From the NCBI GenBank assembly GCA_028023455.1, contig JAQFVV010012400.1, positions 9,724,248 through 9,788,247 on the forward strand: DNA of 64,000 bases. The letters run 5' to 3'. A program made the translations under genes and the position numbers. The DNA is from Epiperipatus broadwayi. Lineage: Eukaryota > Onychophora > Udeonychophora > Euonychophora > Peripatidae. This document shows positions 1 to 12,960 of the stretch, in pieces. The notes below the pieces were generated by a model. The model was given only the letters and a program-made list of their open reading frames with translations, was not told the origin of the DNA and searched no databases. The stretch's first letter is position 1; each line of letters begins with the position of its first letter.

Positions 1-3000
1 AAATAATCATAATAGATTTATACATATGTATAAAAATATTGAATAAATATTCAAAAATTTTAAAATGTATTTTAGTAGATATTAATAGAAATAAATATTT
101 TTTTAGATTTTTAAAATAAATAATAATGAAGATTTTATTGATTTTGTAAACTGAAAATAATCTTTCTAATGATAATGTATAATCTTTTTGTTTTGATTGC
201 GATCTCATTTTTTTATTATAGAATCAGAAAACCATTAACTCAGCACAAGACTGAAAGTGGTGCTAGTTGTACATCATGTCATGAATCTGATTTCTTACTA
301 GTTTACAAACAAACACAGATTGTCAAATAGCGGTAATGATTAAAATATGTATGAAAAAGTGTAAAATTAAATACTGTAGTTAATAAAAAAAGTTTGTCTT
401 GTATTAATTTTTTTCAAATGTTTAAAATTTTTTATTAGTCATACTTTATTTCCTCATTTTTTTTAATGCGAATTTTAAAGTAATTTTTCCTTGTTGCTTT
501 GCTTTTATGCCTATTTCTGAAAATTACAGAACCTATCTTCCATTTTTCAAGGTAAGTTACGTTTATTTTTGTGTGATTTCTTTCTACCGCATAAAACAAG
601 ATCCAGGTGTGTATATATATATTTAATACTTTCATGGTTATATTGTACTATTTTGGTTTAACCCAGAAAAGATTATTTTTATATAGAGAGTTTTATAAGT
701 AATGTATACTATCATCATGACATAAATGTTATAGTTGTAAATTTCTCTGCTGTTTGCATATATATAAATGAAAAATTGTATATACATAAAGGCAAAAGCC
801 ATAAACTGACCCAAGGATGGGAATTTAAATACTAAAGATAGGGATTTTATTTGCATTTGGTAATCACTCATTAATTAAGCTTACACTAGATGGCACTTCA
901 TTGGAGAATTGTTCTTATATTAATGCACATACAAATATATATATATAATTAAAATTACCCCAAATCCAAAATTCAACTAGACCAGCATAAAAATAATATT
1001 AAAACACAACCAGCTTTATGCTTGTAATGTTTACATTCATTTTTTAATCAGTAAGGCATTGTATTATTTCATAAACTTGCAAAGTTTTCAATTGGAAAGA
1101 TTCACTGTTCTCAAATATTAATATTTAGTGTTTATTAATTGTTGTAATTGTTAAATGCTGTCAACATAGGTTCCTGGTGATCGTATGAACAACATTTTTC
1201 CATCACATAATCACAATGTTCCTGTTTTTCAGACTCCTCAATGCAATATTCATTATTGTGAGATGAAGTGAATTCATTAATTGATGGTCAGCCTCTTTTC
1301 TCATTCAGTATTATATACTTCTAATGACTTAGATTTTCTTTTTCATCTTGATCATGTGAAATTTCAATGAAAGTCGAGTCTAATTAGTATATTCATTTGT
1401 TCATTTACATAGTTTTTTTCTTTTCAAAAAAGAAGAATGCCTTAAATAGATCCAAATATTTGGATTTTTTTTTTTTTTAATTTTATTACTAAAACTTAAT
1501 TGAATATTTTTAAATTTCAACTATTATTAAATTATTTATTTCAGTGTACTTTTCCTGAGTCTAAATTGGTTTTATTTTGTAGCATTGAAACACATACAGT
1601 TTATAAATATATTGGAAGCATTAAACATTTTTAGAGCTATTTTAATTAAACATATTAAATTAAGATTCATTTATGTAATTACTATTTGCCACCCTATATG
1701 GTTTAGTGAAGTGTTAGAGTTTCAGGTTCCAGTTTTGGCATTTCCGGTGCTTTCAAACTTATTAAGAACTGAACAATAAAGCCATTTAATTGTTTTATTT
1801 ATTAATGAAATGCAATAATTATTTCAAGATTTTATATGAGTTATTTCTTCTCTTTTTTCTATTAATAAATGGGATTAATAAAAAACTTTGAATAATTTAT
1901 TCAATGCTTTAATGCTTCAAAATTAATTTTTTCTATATATCAGAACATTTTTTTTTTTTTAAAGTCTGAATGTTAAGTAGGTAGTGGAGATATAATTTAG
2001 TGAAAAATAAAAATGAAAAATCATATCATAGACAATTATAATAAATTGATAATGATTTAGTAATCAATATTTGTCTTTTTTTCTTTTAATGGATAAGCTT
2101 AATTACTTTGCCCAATATTAATTAGAGTTAACTTGCTGTTTTCAGACTTAGAATTTAATTTATACACAAAAAAGAAAATTTCTTTTCAAGTTCTGAAATT
2201 TCAGAATGTTTTAACATGTTTATTGCTAATTTAAAATAAAGTCAGGTCATACTTCTTAATCTAGTCCTTAATTTTTTTTAACTAAAGCATTATCTTTAAT
2301 TCTTAGAAAAGTATAAAATTTACAGTCACAATCTCAATTCAAAGACAGCAATAAATAGGACAGTTTGAGCATATAAAAAGTTGGTTATTCCATATATGCT
2401 TTTAGAAAAATAACAGCTATATAATTTTTAAATATTATATCTTAATAATGTAAAGACTCATTAAAGTTTATGTTTGATTATGTAAAACAGAGTAGAATCC
2501 AAAGAATGGCAAGCAATAGAAAACTATCACCAAAGATAAATCACTAAGCAGTAATATTCTGTTGCCTAGGCCACCATTCATTGTCAGCCATAAGGGGTTT
2601 CCCCCTTATCCTAACAGATTACCTTTTCCAAGCTTTTCTGTCTTTTGCTCTACTATTCCAAAACTTTTGGCTATTTTTTTTTTAATAGAAGTTTTTTTCC
2701 CTCCTTTCTTATTTTTTTTAGTTTCATCTAATATGATATTGATATTTTTTTTTTCTCTTTTCTCACTCCTTTAGTTTTATCTAGTATGACATTCATAATT
2801 TTTTTTGGAAAAATTGACATTTTTTTTTCTTAAGATCATCTTTTTTTCTTCATTCTCTCTCTCACTTTCCTTAGAATATTCTTAGCTCTGTTCTCCCTTA
2901 AAATCATTTTTTCCATTTTCTTATCTCATTTCCTCATCAGTCTCTTTCAACATGTTGTTTACAATTTTATATATATAGTATTATATAAATATTGTTAAAA

Positions 3001-3560
3001 TAAATAGCATTATTAAGTTATTTTTAAAATTATTGCATTACTTTTATTTTGAAACATCAACAACAACAACAAAAAAATTCAATTTCACAATATTGCTTTA
3101 TTATTGTTATATATATCATTTCTTTTTAATTTCAATAAGTAAAGTTATGCCTTCCATAGAAGAAATTAAACATTTGTATATTTAATTAGCTGTTTTAAAA
3201 TCAATAAGAAAAGCAAAAAAAAAAAAAAAATGAAAGAAATAAAGATGTGTAAAAAACCTAGCAATGTTATTTTAATATATATTTTTGTCACTGTTAATAA
3301 TCAATGTTATATTAGTGATGGATGCATGATATAAGATTATAAACAAGGTTCTGGAATTTTTTTTTTTTTTAATAACATCAATCCTTCTTAATCTGAGATA
3401 TATAAATAAAATTATTTGATTTAAATGGCTGTCTCAAAAATTAAAGTCTCTTTGTTTTGCTTTTATTGAAACAGTTTTCTGGCAATGAATGATGTAGTAT
3501 TTTTTGAGTATCTGGAAATACTAAAAAAAATATTATTTTTATTTGCATATGAAAACCTTA
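1..3560. other. A+T-rich spacer without a recognisable gene
   Basis: No coding region or known repeat is supported here. Open frames at 435-635, 638-871, 1585-1779 and 2562-2774 read as low-complexity Phe/Ile/Tyr/Lys peptides expected by chance at this base composition. A pyrimidine-rich stretch (about 2660-2940) alternates T runs with TCTC and CCTT blocks, and a CAA triplet run lies at 3058-3070. Poly(T) or poly(A) runs of 9 or more at 1468, 1950, 3218 and 3356 may be SINE or LINE tails that are too decayed to assign. Confidence 0.6.
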
Positions 3561-3821
3561 TAATGCATCTGCCTGCCATGCTTGCAACTTGGATTCAAAT
3601 CCTGGCTAAGTAAATTCCCCCCTCCCCCACTAGATTAGGGATCCCCCCTCCCAGATAACTGGTTAATAAGTCAACCCATCTCAATTATATGCTATTGCTC
3701 ATTAAATAAATATTTAATTATTTTTAACTACAGAATAAAAGAAGAATAGAAAATTACTCAAACCTTTACCACTTTATAATTTGCAGTACTATTAGAGAGG
3801 CCTTTGCCCTGCAATGGGTTG
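3561..3821 (+). repeat. SINE family A (tRNA-derived), old copy
   Basis: The head has a tRNA-like B box (GGATTCAAATCC, 3591-3602). The body carries TAATAAGTCAACCC and a 3' end reading TTAGAGAGGC, then CTTTGCCCTGCAATGGGTTG. Related sequences occur at 6012-6195, 17192-17500, 18300-18475 and 21560-21832, which shows a dispersed family of about 280-310 bp. A pol III promoter origin is inferred from the B box; the A box is degraded. C-rich patches at 3617-3650 are insertions or drift within the copy. Confidence 0.55.
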
Positions 3822-4300
3822 TTTAAAAGTTGTTTGACCTTTTTTTTTCTTTTAAAAATATGTTAAAACTGTATAAAGATAATCAATAAAAGTAATTTTA
3901 ATGATATTAAAAAAAAAAAAAATATTTGATCAATTTTTGAAACTGTGATGAAATTTTTGTGGCAAAAAGAACTTCAAAGGAAAAACAAATTGTCAGTCTG
4001 GTCATTTGAATAGAATTGCCCTATTTTTACACTTTGGTAATTAAATGTCTCAAGATATCTGTAATAAATAAATCTGGATTACAGATCTTTTTAATGATTA
4101 ATTGCTTTTTTAAATCTTATTAAATCCTAAAATTATATAAAAATAGAAAACAATGTTTGAGATTTGTTTTTTAATTATTAGAAATCTGTGAAATTTTAAT
4201 AAAGATATTACAAAATAATCAGATTTCTAATTAGATTTTTTTATTATCTTTATATTAATAACAATATACCGTATATGGATATAATATTTCTGAAATGTCC

Positions 4301-4466
4301 ACTTAGTGCAGCAGTAGAGTAATGGACTCAAGAACTTCAGATTTATGGATTAATTTACAAATGAATAAAATATTAAAATATACCCCCCTCCCTTTAACTT
4401 TGATCATTTGACTAAAGAGTATATTCAGCTTGTCATTTTTTAATGTTCAAATGTCACATGACCTTA
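4301..4466 (+). repeat. SINE family B (tRNA-derived), old copy
   Basis: The head GTGCAGCAGTAGAGTAATGG resembles a tRNA A-box region. The body shares TTGATCATTTGACT, and near its end AAATGTCACATGACC, with the copy at 7684-7865. This is the commonest short repeat in the window. Further copies or fragments lie at 9376, 9825, 16490, 22320, 25985, 27115, 40790, 41140, 52140 and 63360. The open frame at 4430-4678 overlaps its end and is not a gene. Confidence 0.5.
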
Positions 4467-5494
4467 AAATGCCCCGCATGATTTGCTTGATTCTTATTAC
4501 TTCTATTACTTGGATGTCATATCCTCCTGAGTACCATAAAATTATTCATTTAATGATTTCAAATTGTATACATAATAAATCCCAAGGATGTCTAATTTTT
4601 ACAGCTACCTTAAGATTATTTCTTTTCTTGTATTTTTTCCCTCTTTTTCTTCCTTGGAGTAATTATGACTTTTTATAATTCAATTTACATTAGTTCTTTT
4701 TATTTTTATCTACTGTATGTGTACTATTAATATTAGCTTCTTATAAAAGAATATCATCTTAGATTCGTAATATAAAATAAATGATTTTGTACATAATACA
4801 AACTAAATAATAAACTGCAAATATGGTCACATCATTATGAGATCTTGAGATACTGTCTTAACTTTTTTTATAGAAACACTTCCTTTCTAAAAGATTCAAT
4901 ACTTTAAGTAATAATAGTTTTCCATTGTATTCTGTTCCTAACATATCTCTCCAAAGAAAGTAATATTGCTCTATTTGGATTGTCTTTAAAATAATCTTTA
5001 TAATATGAAGTCTGCTCTCTCACGAAGAGTAAGCTAAAATTCATCATAATATTTTTTTTTAGGAAGTTTGTTATTATTATTTTATTCATTTCATATATTC
5101 AAGTGCATTGCATATGTGACTTGTGACTAGATTTTGTATTTTAAAAATTCTAACAAGCCAAAAGGCTCCAAAAATTTGATATATATATATATTGCTTTTA
5201 ATTGTTATGGTAAAATGCCTCATCATTAAATTTATATATCTTGATCATGAAATCTTATATAAACTTTTGCAATGAATACTATTGTTAAAAAGTTGAAAAT
5301 GATGTCACTATACATCTTTTTCTTGTCTTCAGTAAGAACAATGCTTCTTTTCTCTTTATGTTTCAGTGATGCACTATTAATAAACTTCCATGGTCCATCA
5401 GATATATTCAAACAGTTTTTTTTATATATAAAAAATTTATGAGATATTTATGTATATTGATATACAAATGTGTGTAACTTCTTTATATTTTTGA
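4467..5494. other. A+T-rich spacer
   Basis: Nothing recognisable. There is a short TA run near 5180-5193, and the minus-strand frame at 4904-5089 has no family features. Confidence 0.5.
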
Positions 5495-5605
5495 ATTATC
5501 AAGTGTGCCAGAAGTATGAGATAGCATGGATAGTTGAGGAACGTGTGTAAGTCTGATTTCAAACCCCCTATATATTACATATTGGAATGCAGGTATGAAA
5601 AAGCC
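5495..5605 (+). repeat. Repeat family C, tRNA-like module, diverged copy
   Basis: It contains AGTATGAGATAGCATGGATAG followed by a degraded B-box-like TGATTTCAAACCCCC. The same module is at 23811-23945, 32460-32530 and 45135-45205, so it is a dispersed short repeat, probably SINE-derived. Only the core of about 70 bp is clearly shared. Confidence 0.4.
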
Positions 5606-5606
5606 T

Positions 5607-5966
5607 TTATTGTAGAGCGAACAAAAATATATTATTATTTATTTTTGTAACAAAGGAGGTTTGCGTTTGTATTTTGCAGAGGGCATTAGTAAAATTAAAG
5701 TTAACTTTGGATAGAAAAAGTAAACAGAAGAGTAAAAATAGTGTGAAAGACTTTTGAAAAACCTGGTGCTTAATGAGAATATGTTTGTAGACATGTATGG
5801 TAAAGGGGTAGGAGGTTATAATTAGGCTACAGAAAAATATAATGTAGTCATTATAAGAAACTATGGAATGAAAGTGTCTTGCAATTTTAAAGAAGAATAA
5901 AATGTTTATTTTGTTTAAGAACAATGAAAGAATTTTATTGAATTTCAAATTTTGGAATATCCTCAA
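5607..5966 (-). other. Longest non-repeat open frame (119 codons), probably not a gene
   Basis: The frame is rich in Phe, Ile, Leu, Asn and Lys and resembles a hydrophobic peptide only because TTT, ATT and AAA codons dominate. I see no domain, no signal peptide followed by ordered sequence, and no splice context. Composition does not differ from the flanks. I treat it as chance. Confidence 0.6.
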
Positions 5967-6011
5967 AAATGTGATAATGAATTGATGGTAATTATGTTTG
6001 AAAAAACATTG

Positions 6012-6195
6012 TAGTTAGTGCATCTGCCTGATTTGCCTGTGGTCTAAGTTTGAATCTAGATAGGATTCACAAATATACTTATAACTTCCCCATTTTTTTT
6101 AAATTCAGGTAGCTAGCCTATATCTTGCCATCAAATTGGTTGATAAATGTATATCTGATAATCAATTATCTAGAAGATAAAAAAGGTTCCAAGTT
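6012..6195 (+). repeat. SINE family A, 5' part
   Basis: It shares TTAGTGCATCTGCCTG with the 3561 copy, then a degraded B box (AGTTTGAATCTAG), then AAATTGGTTGATAAATG and ATTATCTAGAAGATAA, matching the middle of the copy at 17192. The 3' end is missing. Confidence 0.5.
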
Positions 6196-7224
6196 AATTT
6201 TTGGTCAAATAAGTGTCAATATGCTGATTGTAAAATCAGTACAATTATGATACATCCTACGTCTATGATCTACCATGTTTTAGTTATATTAGAATCAAAA
6301 CATTTTAATAAAAATTTGGAAAATATTAAATATATATCTTTAATCTACCTATTTGTGGAGATGTTTTGTATTTAATATGCCCATATATGGAAAGTGCCTT
6401 TTTCACATAATCTATATCCTCTTGAGGTTTCAATTTTTCATTTAGAGATTGGGCCAGGGTTTTGTGTGATGAAAAGTGGCTTGAATAATAATTAAACATC
6501 TAATTTCCATTCCATCCTCCACTTAAATTCTGCAGTAGCAAATATTATGAATATGCCCAATTAATAATCAACCCCCACGCATTCGAAAGAGGGGAAATTA
6601 ATCACATTTCGATTGTAAAGGAAAAGGAAGGGAGTGTGTGTGTGTGTGTGTGGGGGGGGATTTTAAAATTCTTATTTTAAATAATATTTAATTTTGTTTA
6701 TTTTAAATAATTTAAAACATTTTCATTTCTGAAGGGTGGTGTGTTTGGTTTTTATTCTGCAATTCATTTTCATGAAATTAAAAAAAAAAAAAAGAAATAA
6801 AATAGGTATTTCATAACAAAAAACCAGTTTAATGGTAAGCAAGTTTTTATGTTCTTTGGAGGAAAAAAACCTCATCGTATTTCATTAAAACAAAAAAACT
6901 GAATACAAATTTAAAATTTATAATTTTTTATTTTACAAATTTAAAATTTAGAAGAAAATTTCTTTCTTGTTGACATCTTTTGACACACCTATTGTAATCG
7001 TGCTTAGAAATTTATATTTTCTGAATGTTTACAAGTTTCTGTTTATTATTAAATGGAACTAGTAAAATTTAGAGAGGGAAATTTTGCATTTCGGAGCATG
7101 ACGAAGTCTTCATGTTTAGTTCATAAAGCTATATGTATATGCATATATAAAGACGGCCTTTATGTGGATTGCTTGGGAGAAAACAGCTTAAGTATTTATA
7201 ATTGCATAATGTGGTTTTGTCATT
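6196..7224. other. A+T-rich spacer with a TG/G microsatellite
   Basis: A TG dinucleotide run followed by a G run lies at about 6633-6658. The stretch TACAAATTTAAAATTTA occurs twice within 6904-6951. Nothing else is recognisable. Confidence 0.5.
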
Positions 7225-7330
7225 GAGTGATTGATTGATTTAGTAGAGGAAAAATCAGAAGTTTCTGGCTTGAATCTCAACAGAGAAAAAATATGGGAAA
7301 ACATTTTGGTTTGGCCATTAAGGATGGATC
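7225..7330 (+). mobile_element. Possible LINE RT remnant
   Basis: The frame starting at 7231 reads VEEKSEVSGLNLNREK. This resembles the RT thumb-side motif of L1/Tx1-type LINEs, in which a Ser-Gly is followed by Asn and a basic Glu/Lys/Ser-Thr group. No other RT motif is visible on either side, so it is either a very short relic or chance. Confidence 0.25.
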
Positions 7331-7683
7331 TATTGCGGACAGATTTTTTTTTTTACGTGTATGAATATCAATATTATTCACAACTAATTGCCTGTCACAT
7401 GACCTCCCATGCAATTAATCATTTCTGTTGGGATAAAGACATTTATATTATTTATCAAGGCAGCTTCAAATTAGTCCAACAGATAATTTACTTGTAGTAC
7501 TTTTGAGTATTTAGTTTATATGTACATTTACCTACATTATTATTCATGTCTCATCACTCATTTCTATCTACTTCCTACTGATCTATAACTCAACACTAAG
7601 TTTTTTAGTATGTTATGATTGCCTCAAATGGATTTTAAAAATCTTATTCACTATATTTATTTTTTATTTCATTTTAATAAATT

Positions 7684-7865
7684 AGATCAGTGGTAGGGTG
7701 ACGGTTTTAAGAGATAAGAACCTCTGGATCAATTTTGTCAGCTGAATAAAGTAAAAAATCTTCTTTTGATCATTTGGACGAGTGCTGTGATTCACCTCAC
7801 CTGCTGCTTGGATGCTCAATTATCACATGATATCTTGAGAAAATATCCATTCTGCTATTATTATT
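7684..7865 (+). repeat. SINE family B, near full-length
   Basis: The head ATCAGTGGTAGGGTGACGG is tRNA-like. The middle GAACCTCTGGATCAATT sits where the B box should be. The body has CTTTTGATCATTTGGACGAG, then CACCTGCTGCTTGGATGCTC, and ends with TTATCACATGATATCTTGAG. It is the best reference copy of this family in the window, at about 180 bp. Confidence 0.6.
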
Positions 7866-9375
7866 ATTAATTTCTTTCATTCATTTATTTATGGTGTTTT
7901 CCTTTTATTTTATTTTTTGTTTATTCATATAAAATCAAAATTAAAGCTTATGTGCTAGCTTTCTATTTTTAACAGTTTCATTAACCATTATTATCTACTA
8001 TATCTAAATTACATATCACTTATCCATATTACTCAGTACTTAAAGCACTAATCTGTTGCATTGTTTAATTTTATGGATAATTTTTGTTTTCTATCATTTG
8101 GCTTTGTATCTTAGGTTTTTCTTTTTATCACAAATCAAGATTTTTTTATTTATTCAATTTTGATTCAGGATATGTTTTGATATTATCTTTTCTTTGGATC
8201 ATGAGTTTCAAATCTGAATATTAATTATTATGTGTGTACATTTTCTTCCTCTAGGATGATTCACTGATTAAATGTGTTGTGCTGATATTGATTATTGTGT
8301 GGTAACTTAGCCAGAATTTAGCATGATTGATGATTCAATACTTCAGACTATTTATTTTAGTATTTTGTGTTTGAAAGTATTTCGTTTCACAAAATAGTGA
8401 TAACTTTTAAACCGTGAAGTTGCACAAATAAAAACATAATTGTTAATTTTTTTTTTTTGCATTTTAATTCTATGTAAATGCTGTTAAGGAAGATTTTATG
8501 TGAAGAATTGAATTGTTTTGTAATTTTCTGATTTTAAAAATCAAGTCAATGCTGACTTTGAAAGTCAAATATTGTTTAAGATTCTTAATCTTCTGACAAT
8601 ATTGCATCATTGCAAGTCATTGGTATATTTTATTTCTTTAAACCTTCATACTGATCTTTCATATTCTTCATATTTTAATGATTTTTATGACATGATATGT
8701 TGTTTTTTATATTTCATGTTGGAATTTCATAAGATTATTTTAAATTAAAAGTCAACATTAAATATCTGATTTCTTTCTTAACTTTTATAATTACTTAATA
8801 ATGATAATCTCTTATCCAACTTTAGTGCCACAGTTGGGAACAATAAATGAATGTATTTGTCTCTTAATCACAGTGCAGACAGACCATATTTTCCATTAAT
8901 TGAAATAATTAGAAGACATTTTTTAAAAGATCTAAAATTACTGTTTATATTTAACAGGGAACCAATCTAGTATAATACTTTTATAACTATACAAGAAAAT
9001 TGGACTGTTTCCAAATCCTTAGGATATTTAAATTTTTAAATTGCTGGTATACATTTATATCTAAACAGATCACCATAAAATTTAATAGAATTATGAATTT
9101 TCTTAAATTTAATAAAATAAGTGTTTTTTTATAATTATTATTTTACTGATTGTCTTTGAACATTTGTCTGGGCTAATTATTCAAATCATAATAATAGTCT
9201 TTCTAAATAGTTATGGGTAATATGTGGAATCATGTAATTAGTGGTTTTGCACTTATTCTTCAATCTTTGTGATTTTTTTTTTATTATCTTATTTTAAACA
9301 GATAACTTGAATGTTTATGTATATAAAGAATTTTAAATTATATTGACTTAGTATTTTATGTCAGTACCTTCATCC
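7866..9375. other. A+T-rich spacer
   Basis: No gene or repeat that I can support. Short ATT and TTA runs only. Confidence 0.5.
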
Positions 9376-9500
9376 TCTATACTTTAGTGCAGTGATAGAT
9401 TGGCAGACTAGAGCAATCAAGTTCTATGGATTGTGGCTCAGCTTTTCAAATTCTGCACTCAAACTTCCTATGAACCCAAGCAATAAAATCATTTGATTGT
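9376..9500 (+). repeat. SINE family B, 5' part
   Basis: The head TTAGTGCAGTGATAGATTGG is followed by AGTTCTATGGATTG in B-box position, then drifts into unrelated sequence. Confidence 0.45.
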
Positions 9501-9824
9501 TATTATTATTTATAAAAAAAAAATATTATCTTGACTGGGATGGTATACATCCATAGATATGTTTTAACATCTCTGTGAGAATGTAAGAAAATATTAGTAT
9601 ATTCAATCCACTATATTATTTAACACAAGCGCATGGCAATATTTATTCTAAGAAGTTTCTTAAAATTCCAGGCGTTTGGGTTTATTCAGTTCAATAAGAA
9701 CAACTGGTTGTTTCATTAATCATTACTGCTGAATGTAGATTTATGCTGTCACAATTTATAGCTTTTTTATGATATGGAAATTAGAATAACAAGGCATTAT
9801 ATTATAACTAAATGAATAACTGAA

Positions 9825-9960
9825 TGATTAGTTGCTTGGAAGGTCATGTGATTTTTCAGCACTACAAATGATAGGTTCAGTCATGATTCAAGAACTCAAA
9901 GGCTAATGCCTTTGAGTGGCTAATGCCTTTGAGTCCATTTGGCTAAATAACACAGGCAGT
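9825..9960 (-). repeat. SINE family B fragment with an internal tandem duplication
   Basis: Reading minus, it starts with the family 3' end (AAATCACATGACC at 9842-9854) and runs toward a CTTGAATCATGAC block. Inside, GGCTAATGCCTTTGAGT is repeated twice in tandem at 9901-9935, which looks like a local replication slip. Confidence 0.4.
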
Positions 9961-11164
9961 CACTAACTTTCATGAATCAAATCAAGCGAAGCATTATAAG
10001 GTCGCTTATATATATATATTCAAAAATTATTAAGATATATATTAAAAAGGGCTTTTTTTTTCCTTTTGAAATTTTGTATCCAGTTCTGAAAATTCTAAGT
10101 AGACATTATTTCTACTGATTGTATTTGAATAGAAATGCAAGCTTGAGATAATTTTGGTTCTGAAAAGCAAAATTATTAATTTATAAATAAAATAAACAAT
10201 AGTGTGTGTGGGGATGGGGTGTCATAATATATTAGTTCTTTTTCTAATAGTATTTGTATTATTTTGTCTTCATGACACCGTGTCATAGATTATTGTACTT
10301 AAAGTCCAAGTTTATTTATGTTTATCATTTATTGAATCACGTCTTTTGTTTGTATTACTTGAAGACTCTTATAATTTAGAGTAATAATAACGCAGTTATT
10401 AAATTAAAAAATGTTGTGACTTTATAATGACTGTTATTATAGTTTAGAATTGTAATCATTTAATTTTTTTCTTATATTAATAATAATAGGTTGTGTAAAA
10501 AAGTTTGCGTATAGTTTTGAATAATTATACGTGGTTGTAATAATAGGTGATTGTTTATAAATGTTCGGCTACATAAATATGCACAAATATATACATTACA
10601 TTGAATCGTAACATGTCATTATTTGCTAGTGAAAATAACTTAAAGGCTTTTCATAAAAAAAAAAATATGTATTATTAAACATTCAAAGTACATTCAAATT
10701 AGCCACTAATAAATTCTCATACCTAATTGATGTTCATAATTTTTTTACATGCATGTTATCAATTATAGCTTAAAATTCGTATTCGGGTATATATGCATCT
10801 CTCTCTATATACACACACATACAGACGCAAACAAAGAATTGTGATTCAAAAATGTTTATAAGAATTTTTATCAGCAGATGCATTTTTAACTATTGCCCTT
10901 TGTTATGAATGCCTTTTACTTAGTCCAGTTTTTTCAGTTCATATTACATCACTCCAGAAATTTTTACCTATTGAGTTTAGTTTTCAAAAATCCTTTATTA
11001 TCATTTGAGTTATATTTTTCTTTTTTTCATTTTTATCAATCCCCCCCCCCCTCCTTCTTTTTAAAATCATGTTGAAAATTATTATTTATAACCCTTCTAT
11101 TATCGTGTTATAAACTTGATTGTTGTTTTATTAATGACCAGGTTTCAATGTAATTTTTATTATC
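9961..11164. other. A+T-rich spacer
   Basis: A short TA run at about 10008, CT and CA runs at 10798-10825, and a C run at 11041-11052. Frame 10893-11075 is chance. Confidence 0.5.
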
Positions 11165-11166
11165 TG

Positions 11167-11583
11167 TTATCTTATAGATTTTAATTTATTGATAAATGTA
11201 CTAGTGTGCCTTTCATAGTAAAGATATGTGCGCCTTGTACACCACAGTGTATAAAGAATGAATGTGGCTGCCTGTATTTTTGCAAAATGACCTATATCAA
11301 AAAATTCAAAGAATGTCATTAACTTTACATTTTTGTTTCTGAATAAGTTTGGAATCATCAAAGAGTATTTTTCAAAAACAGAACAATCAAATAAAAGATG
11401 TTTTTGAATTTCTTTTTCTCTGTGACATAAATTGCATATTTCATCTATGTTTTGAATATGTCCTTTATATTTAATGAAATACTTTGTGGGGAGTGCTTCT
11501 AGATTCAGTTTTAATAGGAAATCAAAGTATTTTAGTTCAAGTGACCAATGTTTGAATCTTTTACAGAGTTGTCTGTTAGTCAA
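11167..11583 (-). pseudogene. C-terminal part of LINE ORF2 (zinc-knuckle region)
   Basis: This 138-codon frame is the best preserved piece of the 11.2-13.0 kb LINE. It starts KRFKHWSLELKYFDFLLKLN and contains CxxC followed by His and Cys (ICNLC, then HLLFDC), as in the zf-RVT region at the end of L1/Tx1-type ORF2. It ends at a natural TAA after LKSIR, so the element's ORF end is probably intact here. It depends on the upstream RT, which is broken. Confidence 0.7.
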
Positions 11584-12234
11584 CTTTTAGTATGGTTTCA
11601 TCTTGTTATAGTGGCTGAACAAAAATTAGTTTATGAACTTCCTAATATTGAAATTTATTACATAGCTAAATGAAATTTAAACTTATTATTAACAAAGGTT
11701 CTACAAGTGACTTTTAAGTATCCCTCAAGTGGAAGTGGCAATTGTCTTTAGATATGGTAATCTTATTGTAGATGATAAAATAATGTTTATTGTTTTTTGA
11801 ATTCTAAATGTATTTACTGAATGCAAACTTAATCAGTGATAAATGATTTGTTAATCTCCCCAAGGAAATTGTGCATGCCCCCCCCCTTCCCATAATAATT
11901 TTCTACAAAGGGAATAAATGTTATTATTATATTTTTTTGTAAACAAAATGATAGAGCTATAGTATATAATTCTGGTAATGATTATTATCTTGATTAGTGC
12001 AACTTTGGCATATAGAAAGAGATATGCCTTTGATAGTGCATTTATTATATTTTCTATTTTATTATTGAGATTGTTTTGTATTGTTGTTAGGCTTTCTCTT
12101 GAAATGATAGTTGTAACAAATACCTTTGTATATTTGCCATGCACAGGACTTTTCCATGTTAAAAGCTGGTTTAAATTTCTTTATATAGTCATTCAAGGTT
12201 TTCTAGTTTAGGAATTTGTTTTTAGAATGTAAAA

Positions 12235-12960
12235 AGACTGAGATGTCATCCATATATGTGATACGCTTTATGGTTGTTATAACATTGGGATAAATGTACC
12301 ATCTATTTTTTTTTTCTATGGTTTTAAGCAAGTGGGTTAATGTAAATTATAAATAATAATGAACTGATTGGTGAGCTTTGTGGTATTGAAAGTTAGGTGA
12401 GATTGAAAGTGTTGTTTTGCCATTTATTAGATTCATCACTACATAAAAGTATTTTTTGGTATCTTGGTTTTATGCAGTGTACTTAAAAGATTTTCAATGG
12501 GTATCATATTGAAAGCTGACTGAATGTCTAGTTGGACCACTATTGGACTGCATTTTCTTCTTTTTCTGAGTTTATGACTGTTCTAAATAGAAAAGCTGCT
12601 TGATGAGGATCTTTTTTTTTTTTGCAAATTGTGTATTTGAAATTATTGGCATGATATATGGTTCTATTTTATCCTTTAATATTGATTCACTTACTTTACT
12701 GCCTAATGTGCTCTTAGATATCGGTCTTACATTATTTTGCTTTGATATTTTTCTTTTTTGAAAAGGCACAAGCGATATTGGATATAAACGTTGAATTTCA
12801 TATACGGATTCTGATAAGTAATTGACCATATTTGCCATTAATTTATCTGTGAGGTTGCCAAGATGTAGTTAGACAAATTTTGATATACTATGGAACCCTG
12901 GATGACATGATTCTGGTATTGACTCAACCTTTTTTATAAAGTCTTCAGGTTTAAACTGCA
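12235..12960 (-). pseudogene. RT domain of the L1/Tx1-like LINE
   Basis: Palm motifs A (LDIQSAFN), B (PISSLLFIIYINPL) and C (YMDD) all retain their key residues, including both Asp of motif C. They sit in different frames separated by indels and stops. In a functional element this domain would copy the LINE RNA at a nicked target. Here it is a relic, although motif conservation suggests it is not extremely old. Confidence 0.75.

Noticed and set aside
5607-5966. 119-codon minus-strand open frame as a membrane protein
   Set aside because: Hydrophobic residues come from TTT/ATT-type codons of A+T-rich DNA. There is no domain, no codon bias unlike the flanks, and no splice context.
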